From Epithemia pelagica (lineage: Eukaryota; Bacillariophyta; Bacillariophyceae; Surirellales; Surirellaceae), in contig OX337236.1 of NCBI GenBank assembly GCA_946965045.2, forward strand, positions 62,001-126,000: 64,000 bases of DNA, given 5' to 3'. Below, piece by piece: positions 43,893 through 54,499 of this stretch (its first letter is position 1; each line of letters begins with the position of its first letter). Below the pieces are notes generated by a model that worked only from the letters and a program-made list of their open reading frames with translations, ran no database searches and was not told where the DNA came from. The translations under genes were made by a program, and so were the position numbers.

Positions 43893-46800
43893 TTATGCAG
43901 GGTCAATGTAGGGCCGAGCCTTGTTGGCGGTCGAGGTATGAACCAGGCTTTCCAATCGAGCCTTGGCATCTTTCAAGAGTTCGACCAAATCGGCCAATTG
44001 TCGGGATTGTTCCACAACGCACTCAAATTCTTTACCAGGAATCAACTGTTTGGTTTCGGCAATGACGTGATGCGGTCGATTCATCCAGAGAGCCGCGTCC
44101 ACGTCCACGACGCCCAATTTTTCCAGCCGCCGTTTTTCGGCTCGATTGCGACGAGAAATCAAAATGCCAATGCAATAGTGACACATGGTAGTATCTTCTC
44201 CCTCTTCCGGTTCCTTGACGGTAAATCGTTGCAACAAACAGGGAAAATGAAAGGATCGGGTACAAAAACTACACTTGAACAGGGGAGCATGTGGAATTTC
44301 TTCATGGGTGCGTTGTTTGCACAAGACGCATTCCGTCTTGTGCACAATTTCCTCGTCCTTCTTGTCCTTGTTGTGTTTGAAACTAGGATATCGACCCGCC
44401 ATGACTGACCGTAATATAGTATATAGAAACCAAACAACAACAACATGAAAGCATTCCATAGATTGGATCGTGAGGAAAAGACGGTTTCCTCTATGACAAA
44501 CAAGAACCATGGTATAAAACCAACCATGAAAATGTACTCACCTTCGGCCACCAACACGGTATGGTCTACAATGGTAGGTAACGGTGGCGGTGGGGGTATG
44601 CTATCCACAGTGGTGGACGGTTTGGTAGGAATATCCTGTTCCGGATGGAGTGGAACAGACTCATTTTCCTGGGGTGTCTTGGTGGTAGTGGTGATGGTCT
44701 CCTCGTCGTTCAGCCTTGTGGCAACATCTAATTGTGTCTCGACCATTGGTTCGGTTGCGATTGGTTGAGACGTTGTTTCACCCAATAAGGACGGGGGTTC
44801 GGCTTGTGTGGCAAACGTATCCGGATAGATACGGGGGTTTGTTTCTGACAAGCAAGGTTCCAAAGGCACATCCTTTGGATCGTTTTCCTCCGTTGTTGGT
44901 TCATCCAGATGTGGTTCTTCCGTAGCTGTCGTCATTTCGTTGTTTTCTTCGTGATTGGCTTGGTCGTCTTCCTCCTCCTCCTTGGGATGGGTCTCTGTTT
45001 TCTTGGGTATTCTCTTTCCTTTCTTTTTCTTCTTTTTGGGTTTGGGAATGACAAACTTTTTGAACTGTAGGGCCTGAAATACTTTAGGATACATGGGTCC
45101 AAGGGCTTGCGATTGCAACAGTTTCCATTCCCAACTGAGTTGTTCCAGGACAATGCGTGGGTCGACAAACTTTTCATCCGCCTCGATTCCCGCAAAGGAC
45201 CTTATCTCTTTACCAGTCTTGTCCCGCTCTTTCTTCTCAGTGTCGTTGTTGTTGTTTGTGGTGGCGGCAATGACGCTCTTGGGTTTGGGTGGATTCTTTT
45301 TCTTGTTTTCCTGCTCCACCTTGTACTTGTGATACAGGACCACTTCGCGTTGGACCTGTTCCAATTGTTGTTGCCGTTTGAGGCGGAATTCTTGAGCCTT
45401 GCGGGTACAGGACACGTGTTGAATGTGATGGACCATGCCCGCCTTGGATTCGAACGATTGTCCACAGGTGGGACAGGAAAAGAGTTCGGCCTGCGGATTG
45501 TACAATTGAGTCAATTCGGAACGAGGAACAAACAAACGAACAACGGTGGGTGTTGGGTTGGTCGTCGTCCACATGGGTGTACAGTCCACGCCTTGGACTC
45601 GTTGACGCTCGTCGGGAACCAAAATGCATTCGACAATGCGATTGGCAAAGGAGGCCGGTGGAAGGGACGCATCCTCGATAGGTGGTGGTCGTTTGGAGGA
45701 CGCCAAGGCAGCGACTGCCTCTGGCTGGGGTTGAATCAGTCCAGCTTGGTAGTCCTTACCTTGAAAACATCCCGGCCAAATCGGACGAGAAACCACAACG
45801 GCATTTGTTTCTTCCTGCATAGTGTTGTTTGTGGTCCGAGCACTGCCGGTCGGTATCATCTCATCGCGGTCCATATTCAGGGCGGTGGTTGCCTGCATGT
45901 TATTAGTGTTCTGGTCCATACTCGCAGTGTTGTTGTTGTCATTCGTATTGTTGTTGTGCAATTCGTCGACAACCTCCATAACAAGATCGTCAATCTCCTT
46001 GGATGCCACGGTTGTGGGGTGCTGGGTCTGGTCGTCTCCATCGTCATGGACAGTTCCTCGGTCCGTTTCGGGAGCCTTGTCCGGTTTGTTCTCCTCTTCA
46101 GCAGTGATAGGTTTGTCTTGGTGACTCCTGTCGTTGTCGTGGTTGAAATCATGATGATACTGATATCGATTGAGTTGTTGTCGATGCCACGTGTGATGGA
46201 CTTGTCCTTGCAAACGGACCCGTTGGGTTTGCAAGAGTCGCTTGTGTCGCGCGGCTGCCACTTGGCGTTGCGACGGTGGTGGTTTTTTCGTGGACTCGGA
46301 TTCGTTCGGTGTAGTGGTTGCAGTAGTTTTGTTGGGTGGTGGCTGCGCAGTAGCGCGATTGTCGTGAACGACTTGCACGACCATGCCACCCCATTTGGGC
46401 AAGACAAAGCAACGACCCGGTTCCAAGAGACCAAAGGGTTCTTCCTTGTGAACCGCCTTTTGACAGACGCGTTTTTCTACAGACCAATAACAAATGACAG
46501 GAAACAAGCAACGATGAGCGACGAGAACATCAAAGTGTTGCGCGCGCAGTTCCAACCAATCATGAGATTAGAACGCGCAAGTATAGAGGTTGCCGACATA
46601 CACACAACCTCGTATAGAATCTAGTACGTACCGGCATGATAGGTCATCCCCAAGACGGAGGTAAACACGCGTTGACAATGCGGACAGGTGCGATCGGCCA
46701 ATTTGCCGCGAATCTTCTTGTAGGTTTTGGGCTTGTTGTTGGTGTCCATCGAGTCCTTGTTGTTGTTCTTGTCGTCGTGGTGGGGAGTGTCGTCCGGACG

Positions 46801-47664
46801 AGGTCGTTTGCGTTTGCCACGTTTGACGGGTCCTCCAGGACGTTCCGTAGGACGACAGACAAAGTGCGAAATATGATAATTCAACCCCTTGACATTCAAA
46901 AATACTTTGGAACAATGCGGACAGGTCAAGTCTGTAGTGTTGGAGGAGGATCCTCCTTTCCGGTTGGCTTTGGTGGTCGTTCGTTTCTTCTTCTTGTGGT
47001 TGGATGTGGCACGGTCTGGCACATAGTCATCCGCGTTGGAATCCTCGTTGGGATCGTCATCATCGTTGTCTTGCTCCAACGCGTCCGTGTCCTGGTCGGA
47101 TGGTTCCCACACATCATCAGCGTCGTTGTCCTTGTTGGTGTGTGTGTCGCCAGTTTTGGATGTGACATGTTGCTGCTGTTGATCTTCCTCCTGTTCTGGC
47201 TGTTGTGACGGAGGATTGGAAGGATCCGATCCAGACTGCTTGTTGTTATTGTTGTTTTCCTCCTCCTTCTTGTTCTTGTTGCCCTTTTTGTGTGCAGATC
47301 GGACTCTATTACTGGAGGATGGTGGAGATTCTCGTTCTGCTTGTTGTTCGACCAAACGATTGGTACTTTTTCGTGCTCGCGACGATCGTCTCACCGGAGT
47401 GGCAGTCGACAAGGTATTAGCTTGGGGTGTGGTGGATTCCTCCTCCTCCTTGACTCGTTGTGTTGACTTTCGTTTCTTTGGGACGACATGAGCTGCAGCA
47501 TCTCCAAAGCCAAAATCATCATCCTCATCATCCTGGTCTTTCACGACAACGACGACCTCCTGGTTGGTTCCATCTTGATCCTCTTCCTGTTTTGTTGCCG
47601 TCGAACGCTCCGAAGTAGTTGTACGTTGTCGTGGCAGTCGCCGTCGCTTCGAAGCAGGTGCCAT
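43893..47664 (-). CDS. C2HC and PHD zinc-finger protein
   Basis: Three exons, 47664-46632, 46476-44542 and 44404-43893, all junctions in phase 1; 1159 aa. Three fingers share the pattern CX2CX12HX5C: CPHCSKVFLNVKGLNYH and CPHCQRVFTSVLGMTYHAEK in the first half, CPTCGQSFESKAGMVHH in the middle. Finger two is split by intron 1 and completed exactly by splicing (YHA|EKRVC), strong support for the model. The last exon carries a C4HC3 PHD-like finger (CVLCKQRTH ... CSFCTRSFHFPC ... CHYC). Between them are acidic and Lys-rich low-complexity regions with nuclear-localisation-like tracts. It is probably a chromatin-associated nuclear protein; partners are unknown. In-frame ATG at 47724 would add 20 residues. 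Confidence 0.75.
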
Positions 47665-48097
47665 GGTCGTTCGGTGATGAGCGAGATTGTCGACCGGAAG
47701 AAAGCGGTCGCGGAAACAGTTCATGACACTCTAATTCGTGGTAGTTCTGCGATCAACGCACACGTGGAACGGCGACCCAAAAGGTCGACGGAACCTCATC
47801 GGATGACGGACAGAAGTTGAAGTTGCAAAGACGCGGCCGTGCGTCCAATGGGAACTCTCATTCGACGCATAGAAAAAAAAGATCCTTCCAACACATCACA
47901 CACACACACTCTTTTGTTCTCGGTTTTGGTTCGACGACGACGGCCATTGACCAAACAACAACCACCACAAAAGAGTTGCAGTGCATTGAACTTTTGTAGA
48001 TTCCTTGGATCGATACATACAGTTCGGGTTTTGTCACACTATTGGATCCAATCCACCATCTCGTTTGTAGGATTTCATTCGTTTATAATTTGACACA
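47665..48097. promoter_or_regulatory. Divergent upstream region of the zinc-finger and coproporphyrinogen oxidase genes
   Basis: A 433-bp interval between opposite-strand start codons. A short CACACACA run lies at 47895-47910. No specific binding site is claimed. Confidence 0.4.
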
Positions 48098-49551
48098 ATG
48101 AAAGTTTCTTCCTTGGCCTTGTTGTTGGTGACTGGATACGTCAGTTCGACGTCTCACGCTTTTACGGCAGCAGTCCCTCACAGCAGTCGGAATCATGCTG
48201 TTTCACGGTACGTACAACGAAACTGAAACAGGAAGGTCTATACATACGGCAAGAGAGTGGCCGAATCGGTGTCTCCATCCTGTGGTCGTCGTCGTCCTTG
48301 TTGTTGTCGTCGTCGTTTCTCACCCTTGATCGTCACATGTGTTATCCTGTTTCTTGTTTTCCTCTATTCGATCCCAATCTTGAACCCAATCCAATTGATT
48401 CCACCATCATCATCATCATCCTTTACACGCCTATGGAACTGTTCAGATTGTATTCGGCAACCGGAGAAGCCACGACGGCCGATGCGTCGACGGACGACGA
48501 CAAGCCTGTAGAGGGCAAAAAAGCGGGCAAGGATGCCCCTCCGGAAATGTTGGGCTGGGATACCCATCAGGCGATTGATGAGGCACCCAGCACGTTGGTC
48601 CGGGACAGTGACGGCGGTCCGGAAGGCAATTATCCCATGCGCTTCAAATTTGAACAAATGATTCGACAAGCCCAAATTGACATTACCAAGGCGATTGAAG
48701 AAATTGATGGCGAGGGCAAATTTCAGGAAGATTGTTGGACGCGAGAAAATGGCGGCGGCGGCATGTCGCGCGTCTTGTCGGGCGGCAAAGTCTTTGAAAA
48801 GGCCGGCGTCAACTTGTCGGTTGTGTACGGGTCCATGCCGCAAGAAGCCCTCAAAGCTGCGACGGAACGCGGTGTGGACCGAGCCAAGGGCATGGCCCCC
48901 GGCGAACGCGTTCCCTTTTTTGCCTGTGGTTTGTCCAGTGTCATGCATCCCAAAAACCCCTTTTGTCCCACCATGCATTTCAATTACCGATACTTTGAAA
49001 CCGATGGCGGCGTCTGGTGGTTTGGCGGCGGCACCGATATTACCCCCAGTTACCTCAATGAAGACGATATGAAACACTTTCATGGAACCTACAAGGAAGT
49101 CTGCGATCGACACGACCCCAAGTACTATGAAGAATTCAAGGCTTGGGCGGACAAGTATTTCAAGATTCAGCATCGCGGAGAAACGCGTGGATTGGGTGGT
49201 ATTTTCTTTGACGATCAAAACGATCGCGATCCCGAAGCCTTGTTTGAATTTGCCAAGGATGCTCTCAGCCATGTCGTGCCGGCCTATGGTCCCATTATTG
49301 AACAACACAAGGACGATGAATTCACCCAGCAGCAAAAGGAATGGCAATTGATGCGACGAGGCCGCTACGTCGAATTCAATCTCGTCTACGATCGGGGTAC
49401 CGTGTTTGGCTTGAAAACGGGTGGTCGCATTGAATCCATTCTCATGAGTTTGCCCGAAACGGCGCGTTGGGAATACAATCATCAACCGGAACCCGGTTCG
49501 CCCGAAGCCGAATTTTTGGATGCCTGCCAAACGCCGCGGGAATGGGTGTGA
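48098..49551 (+). CDS. CPOX: Oxygen-dependent coproporphyrinogen III oxidase, plastid-targeted
   Basis: Two exons, 48098-48207 and 48447-49551, joined in phase 2; 404 aa. It decarboxylates coproporphyrinogen III to protoporphyrinogen IX in haem and chlorophyll synthesis. Exon 1 encodes a signal peptide ([17 protein letters not shown]) and the transit motif SHAFTAA, the heterokont plastid-import signature. HemF hallmarks: [21 protein letters not shown] region, [30 protein letters not shown] and [16 protein letters not shown]; the protein ends PREWV. The intron uses donor GTACGT and acceptor TTCAG. A model starting inside the intron would lose the targeting sequence. Confidence 0.95.
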
Positions 49552-50387
49552 GGAACGGACCCGCTCTTCAAGGGACGCGAGAGATGCACAACAACACCCT
49601 ACGGAGCGTACGTTCTGTCGTCACACATGGGAAACAAGGCAAGAAAGAGTGAATCCAATTATCTAGCAGTTCCAAGGGACTGCTCTACTCTACTGTAACA
49701 CTATAAAGATTCTCCCGAACCACTCATTCTTGTTCGTTTTCTAGCACAAGACTTTTTGGCCGTGGAATGGATTCTTGTGTGACTCGATGAACGTACCTCA
49801 TGGCATAGAATAATATATCTCACTCTCTATACTGGGAAAGCATTCTGTTCTCGAAAGAACTCGTCAACGATTGTAGGTCGTCTCACGACAATCCAAGATA
49901 TAGACTCTCGACACACTTCTTGTCATGCTCGTCTCCGACAACTACCCAGTTTCGTCTCTTTCCATACGATTCTCATTCCATCCCGGGCCAAAACTGGGAA
50001 CCGATCTACGGGCCACCAAAACATGCGCGCGCAAGGGACCAAGCGTTGGAAGCATCCTCTCGAAACAATTCCTGTGGTTGACCCTCTCGGTATTCCTCCG
50101 GTGTCCCACAACAGGCAAGCACTGTGTGAGTGTGTGTGCGTATACATGTCTCCACAAAGCTTGACATGTCCGAGGCCACACTAATGTGCAGTTCGGTCCA
50201 AGGCCGCATCCTAGTGTTGCTTGTATTCCAAACGTGGAGGCGTCCCGGTTGTGTTGTGTGGTTCGTCCTCCATCCATCCGAACCAACGCCGAAACTGCAT
50301 TCCCCCATCGAACGTGTCCCGCAGATGTCCGAACAGAATAGAACGACTGCAATTGGTTGGGTCGGTTGCTGATTATCATTGTCGTTG
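49552..50387. other. Gene-free interval between convergent genes
   Basis: It lies between coproporphyrinogen oxidase (plus) and the HNH-like membrane protein (minus). No RNA or coding signal is recognised. Confidence 0.4.
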
Positions 50388-51956
50388 TCATCGTCGTCGA
50401 AGGGCTTGTACCACGGGATGATGAACGAACCAGTCGTGGAGTTGATTGTGGGTGTGACGATACCAGTCACGACACTGCTGGTGCAATTGATCGTACGACC
50501 GACCGGCCGAAAGACCCAGAGACGACGACTCAACGACCCACGAATCGTCGTCCTCCTGGGCCGCGACCCAGGAAACCATGGCCCCCAAGACACTGCCCGT
50601 GGCATGATTCCATCGTGGTTGATGACCATGAAAATAGGCCTTGCGACCACCTCCGGCACTGGCCAAGGAGGGAAGTCGTCGTCCTCCCAACCACCACCAC
50701 GTGGTGGATTGTGTTTTCTTTAATTGCTGTGTGGCTTCGGTCAAAATGGCACCTTGTTGGCGACTGCAATCAACACATTGGGGATAAAAGCGATATTTTA
50801 CGGGTCCCCACAACCAGGCATGACGCCACCATCGTCGATTGGCTTGTTCGGCCACACTTTTCGGGGGCATGTGATCGCCCACAAAGTGTACGACTGGAGT
50901 TGTGGGTGTTGGTGCTTTTTTGGAGGAACTCAAAAACGAAGGCAACAAGGACGACGACGTGGACGACGAGAATGGTGATTTTCCAAACATGCGCGAGAGA
51001 ACTCGAGTGCCGCGTCGTTTCGTGCCACAGGTATGACATCCATAGCGTCGTCCCAGCCGTTCCAATTGAATGCGTTTCGCCGAAGTCGCATAATTGGCCG
51101 TGGCGGGCAAACTGACACGAGCATAGGATCCCACATGGGTATAGGAACTGGGCGCAATGGCCCAGGCTCGACCTCCCAACACGAAAAAGGCCAAACATCC
51201 CACGACACAAATCCGCACGACATGCCACGACACGGGAGGCAGCCAGGAGGAAAGGAACCCCGGTGGAAGGATCCAATCCTCCTCGTTCTTGTTCCAACAA
51301 TGAGGCGAACGAGTTTGACGGCTCGACGAAGAAGAAGGGTGACCGAATTCGTGCCAGGTTCGTTGGGTTTCCGCACATAGTAAGTACCAGGCATTGCGTC
51401 CCATGGCGACACTCACCGCCAGGGGTTCTCGAGACCACCCTGGCAACCAGGACAAATGTTGTTGCTGTTGCGGATAGTGGTACCAGGATGTTGATGCTGC
51501 TGTTGCGGCTCGATAGGCTTGTTGATGATGAGTATACGACGTGTAGGTGCCAATGGCCATTTCGTGGGCGGCCCAACTGGCCACACACACACTGGCCCAT
51601 CCCACGACCGAAGGAATGGGTGCCATGGTACCGGTCGAAATCCGAAGCAATCGTTGTTGCATCCACGTTGATACCGCCAAGGTGGATCCAAACGTGACTG
51701 TACCAGCGACCATGGCCGCCACGGCGGCCGCGGGAGGATGAGGAAGTGTCGACATCCAGGCCAAAGCCTCGTTCCAGGAGACGGGTAGTGGCTGTCCTCC
51801 ACCTCCTCGAGATGGTCCATTCCAAACCAAATGATTGTGGGGTGCTGTGGATGTTGTCGCTGTGGTTGCCATGGTTGTTGTTCTTCTTGCATCGTGTTTT
51901 TTGGACACTGTATGGTTGGAGCCCTTGTCGTCGTCGTCTCGTGAAACTAGCCCCAT
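50388..51956 (-). CDS. Membrane protein with HNH-like cysteine module, function unknown
   Basis: Intronless, 522 aa from ATG 51956; the frame stays open upstream to 52124 but that part reads as 5' UTR. Three or more hydrophobic helices are visible (AAAVAAMVAGTVTFGSTLAV, VVGWASVCVASWAAHEMAIG, VVRICVVGCLAFFVLGG). The C-terminal part has GCHTCGT, then about 60 residues later FVGDHMPPKS and YRFYPQCVDCSRQQG. The order CxxC - DHxxP - CxxC-x3-QG resembles a treble-clef HNH fold. Whether the cysteines bind zinc and whether there is nuclease activity is unknown; several expected HNH positions are not evident. No known family is assigned. Confidence 0.6.
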   Translation of the reverse strand: MGLVSRDDDDKGSNHTVSKKHDARRTTTMATTATTSTAPHNHLVWNGPSRGGGGQPLPVSWNEALAWMSTLPHPPAAAVAAMVAGTVTFGSTLAVSTWMQQRLLRISTGTMAPIPSVVGWASVCVASWAAHEMAIGTYTSYTHHQQAYRAATAASTSWYHYPQQQQHLSWLPGWSREPLAVSVAMGRNAWYLLCAETQRTWHEFGHPSSSSSRQTRSPHCWNKNEEDWILPPGFLSSWLPPVSWHVVRICVVGCLAFFVLGGRAWAIAPSSYTHVGSYARVSLPATANYATSAKRIQLERLGRRYGCHTCGTKRRGTRVLSRMFGKSPFSSSTSSSLLPSFLSSSKKAPTPTTPVVHFVGDHMPPKSVAEQANRRWWRHAWLWGPVKYRFYPQCVDCSRQQGAILTEATQQLKKTQSTTWWWLGGRRLPSLASAGGGRKAYFHGHQPRWNHATGSVLGAMVSWVAAQEDDDSWVVESSSLGLSAGRSYDQLHQQCRDWYRHTHNQLHDWFVHHPVVQALRRR

Positions 51957-52927
51957 GATTCCGGTTTCGTTCCAGTGACCGTCTTTTGGCTCGTGGATTT
52001 TTGTACCAAATCCACAAGAAGCAATCGAATGAATAATGAATGAATGAATGAATGATCCAGGATCGATCCTCCACGATCGTGTGCCGCAACCACACGAAAA
52101 AAAAAGACACACACACACACACACCAGAGAGAGCCTTGAATCACCGCAACAAATTCCCGTGCGTTGGATGGAGAATAGGAGAGGTTGTACGAGAGAGAGG
52201 ATGATGATGATGATGATGATGACACAAACGACGAGACGCCGATCGCAACAAAGATCTCCAGCTGTTGTGGTGTCAAACGGTCCTGTGAGAGTGGCAGTGG
52301 ATTTTGGCCTCTACAATCTTTTCCACCATAGACATAGACGCATTTAGGTCGTCTATTATAAGTGGGTCGCCTTTCGTTTATGCGACTGGTAGCACCCATG
52401 TCAGACGTGCGTGAAGAAGAAGAAGGATCCAATGACGTGGCTTGGGTCAAGGACTTTGGAGACACGGCATTCCGACACGGACTGCGACAGCAGCAGCTTG
52501 GCCAGAAGCACCTTTTGTTGGTCCAAATTCTCAAGTGATTCAAGGTGCCACCGCGGCGGCGCCAGCATCAACACAACAACACACAAAGAGACTCTTTCGT
52601 TTTCGTTTTTCGGTTTGGCTGCTGCTGGGGGAGGATACAAGCTTGTTGTGCGTGTCGGCGTGTGCTGGTTGTGAACACACAACAAGATTACTTCTCTTGC
52701 TGAATTGCCTCATCATCATCATCATCAGGGTGCATCTCTCTCGTTCTCTCTCGTCTCTTGTCTACTTGTGATTCGGTCACTGCCTTGACATAAGCAAGAA
52801 CCACGAAACAAGAAAAGAGCACGAACGGATCCTGTCGCTCAGATTCCAACCTTCCAAAGCAGAGTCATTACAGTTCCATATACAGCAACAACTTTTTGGA
52901 ATCCATTCAGAGAAAAAACACGTGACA
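51957..52927. other. Divergent upstream region with simple repeats
   Basis: It separates the HNH-like membrane protein gene and the DUF2358 gene. It contains (GAAT)n at about 52034-52053, a (CA)n run at 52109-52122 and (GAT)n at 52200-52222. Open frames here lack domain signals. Confidence 0.45.
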
Positions 52928-54499
52928 ATGACAGCCTTGAGACCAAACGCTGCTTCCATGTTTGCCATTGTCTTGGCCACACTAGTGGCTTGCACTTCCT
53001 TGGCGTTTGCCTTTCAATCCCAAACAACAAGAACAACAACAGCAAGTGCTCAATGGTCATCCTTGTTGTCCGTTCCATTGCCCGGACGAATGCGCAGCAG
53101 TAGCATCACCACAACCACAACAACAACGTCGTGTTTCATGATTCCTACCACGACCAATCACGAAACCGTGTCCACTACTGCCTTGCAAACGAAACGGGGC
53201 AACCACAACCAATCGCCCTTGTCGCCCTTGCCCGAAGAAGCAGAAGAAGAAGCAACCCCTGTCCACGAGAAACAAACCAAGAATTCCTCCAAGAAACACA
53301 ATAAGGACGTACCACAACATGTCTGTAGTCAAGTCGAATTTGAATTGCACGTGGGCAAGGCCATGGACACCTTACGCAAGGATTATCAAGAATGGTTTGC
53401 CACGCTCAAGACGCCCGACTTTTCCATTTATTCGTCCCACATTCAATTTGTCGATCCCAGCGGCGTCCACGTCCACGGGTTACGCAATTACCAAAATGCG
53501 CATCGTTTGTTGCAAACCTTGTTTCAATTCTTGTATTGTCCCCAAAAATCCAGTTTGACCTCGGCCCGCATGTATTATGACCCCGTTCAGGGTCGCATTC
53601 GCATTCATTGGCATGCCCAAATGGTCCCCCGCGAACTCTTTGGAGGAACCCGCTCGCGGGTTTATTTGGATGCCACCAGTGTCTATGACTTGGATCGCCG
53701 GACTGGTGAGATTTGTCAACATTCCCTCGAAACCTTGTTGTGGAACAATCAAGCCTTGCGTCCCAAGGAAGGATTGGTGGCTGCCCTTCAAGATTATCAT
53801 GGTGCGACCGTGCCCAGTTTTGTGACGGGCCAGGATTCCATGGTATCGTCACTGTCACAAGAAGAGGAAGCAATGGATGCGCCCTTGTTTCAAGTCTGGT
53901 TTGCCCCCTTTACGGGTCACGATGCTCGTCAGAGCTTGTTTTTTGAGTCCCAAACACCAGCAGAAGACCAGCGCAGTGGTAGCAGCACGACGACAACGAC
54001 GACGACTACCAGTAGCAGGAGTCACAACCCCAGTAGCAGCAGCAGTGGCGACGAAGGGACCGCTGCCATTGACTGGGACGCCTTGGATCGCAAAAACAAG
54101 TCGCGCCAAAAGTTTGGCCTCCAACCCATGACACCCGAAGAATTTTTGAACGTCCAAGCCCGCGTTCAAGCCCTCGATGCCGCGCAACAACTCAAATTCC
54201 AGCAACAGCAACAACAACAACAACTTGCGGAACAACAAGCACAAGAAGAACAAGAACAAACCAAGGCCGGTGTCTTGGAAAAGTTGTTGGGTCGCGTCTT
54301 GTCGTCGTCTCCGCAGGAAGATGTCTGTGAATCCAATTACGACTGTGTGCGACCTCAAGTCTGTTGTGATTTTGGCTTTTCCAAACGGTGTTGTACGTCG
54401 GGATCACCCGTCTTGGGCAATCAATGGGCCACGGTTCCCGTTCCCGTCGAAACCCCCGAAAACCCCTATGGACCCAACACTCCACCGCCGCGATGGTAG
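52928..54499 (+). CDS. Plastid-targeted DUF2358 (NTF2-like) protein with Cys-rich tail
   Basis: Intronless, 523 aa from ATG 52928 (the upstream in-frame GTG is not a start). A hydrophobic signal sequence (SMFAIVLATLVACTSLAF) ends in AFAFQS, an ASAFAP-like plastid-import motif. After a variable linker the core reads LRKDYQEWFATLKTPDFSIY, then SHIQFVDPSG and GLRNYQNAHRLLQTL, typical of DUF2358, an NTF2-like domain of plastid proteins. A Gln-rich coiled segment precedes a C-terminal cysteine cluster (CESNYDCVRPQVCCDFGF, then KRCC). The biochemical role of DUF2358 is not established; likely stromal. Confidence 0.82.
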   Translation: MTALRPNAASMFAIVLATLVACTSLAFAFQSQTTRTTTASAQWSSLLSVPLPGRMRSSSITTTTTTTSCFMIPTTTNHETVSTTALQTKRGNHNQSPLSPLPEEAEEEATPVHEKQTKNSSKKHNKDVPQHVCSQVEFELHVGKAMDTLRKDYQEWFATLKTPDFSIYSSHIQFVDPSGVHVHGLRNYQNAHRLLQTLFQFLYCPQKSSLTSARMYYDPVQGRIRIHWHAQMVPRELFGGTRSRVYLDATSVYDLDRRTGEICQHSLETLLWNNQALRPKEGLVAALQDYHGATVPSFVTGQDSMVSSLSQEEEAMDAPLFQVWFAPFTGHDARQSLFFESQTPAEDQRSGSSTTTTTTTTSSRSHNPSSSSSGDEGTAAIDWDALDRKNKSRQKFGLQPMTPEEFLNVQARVQALDAAQQLKFQQQQQQQQLAEQQAQEEQEQTKAGVLEKLLGRVLSSSPQEDVCESNYDCVRPQVCCDFGFSKRCCTSGSPVLGNQWATVPVPVETPENPYGPNTPPPRW

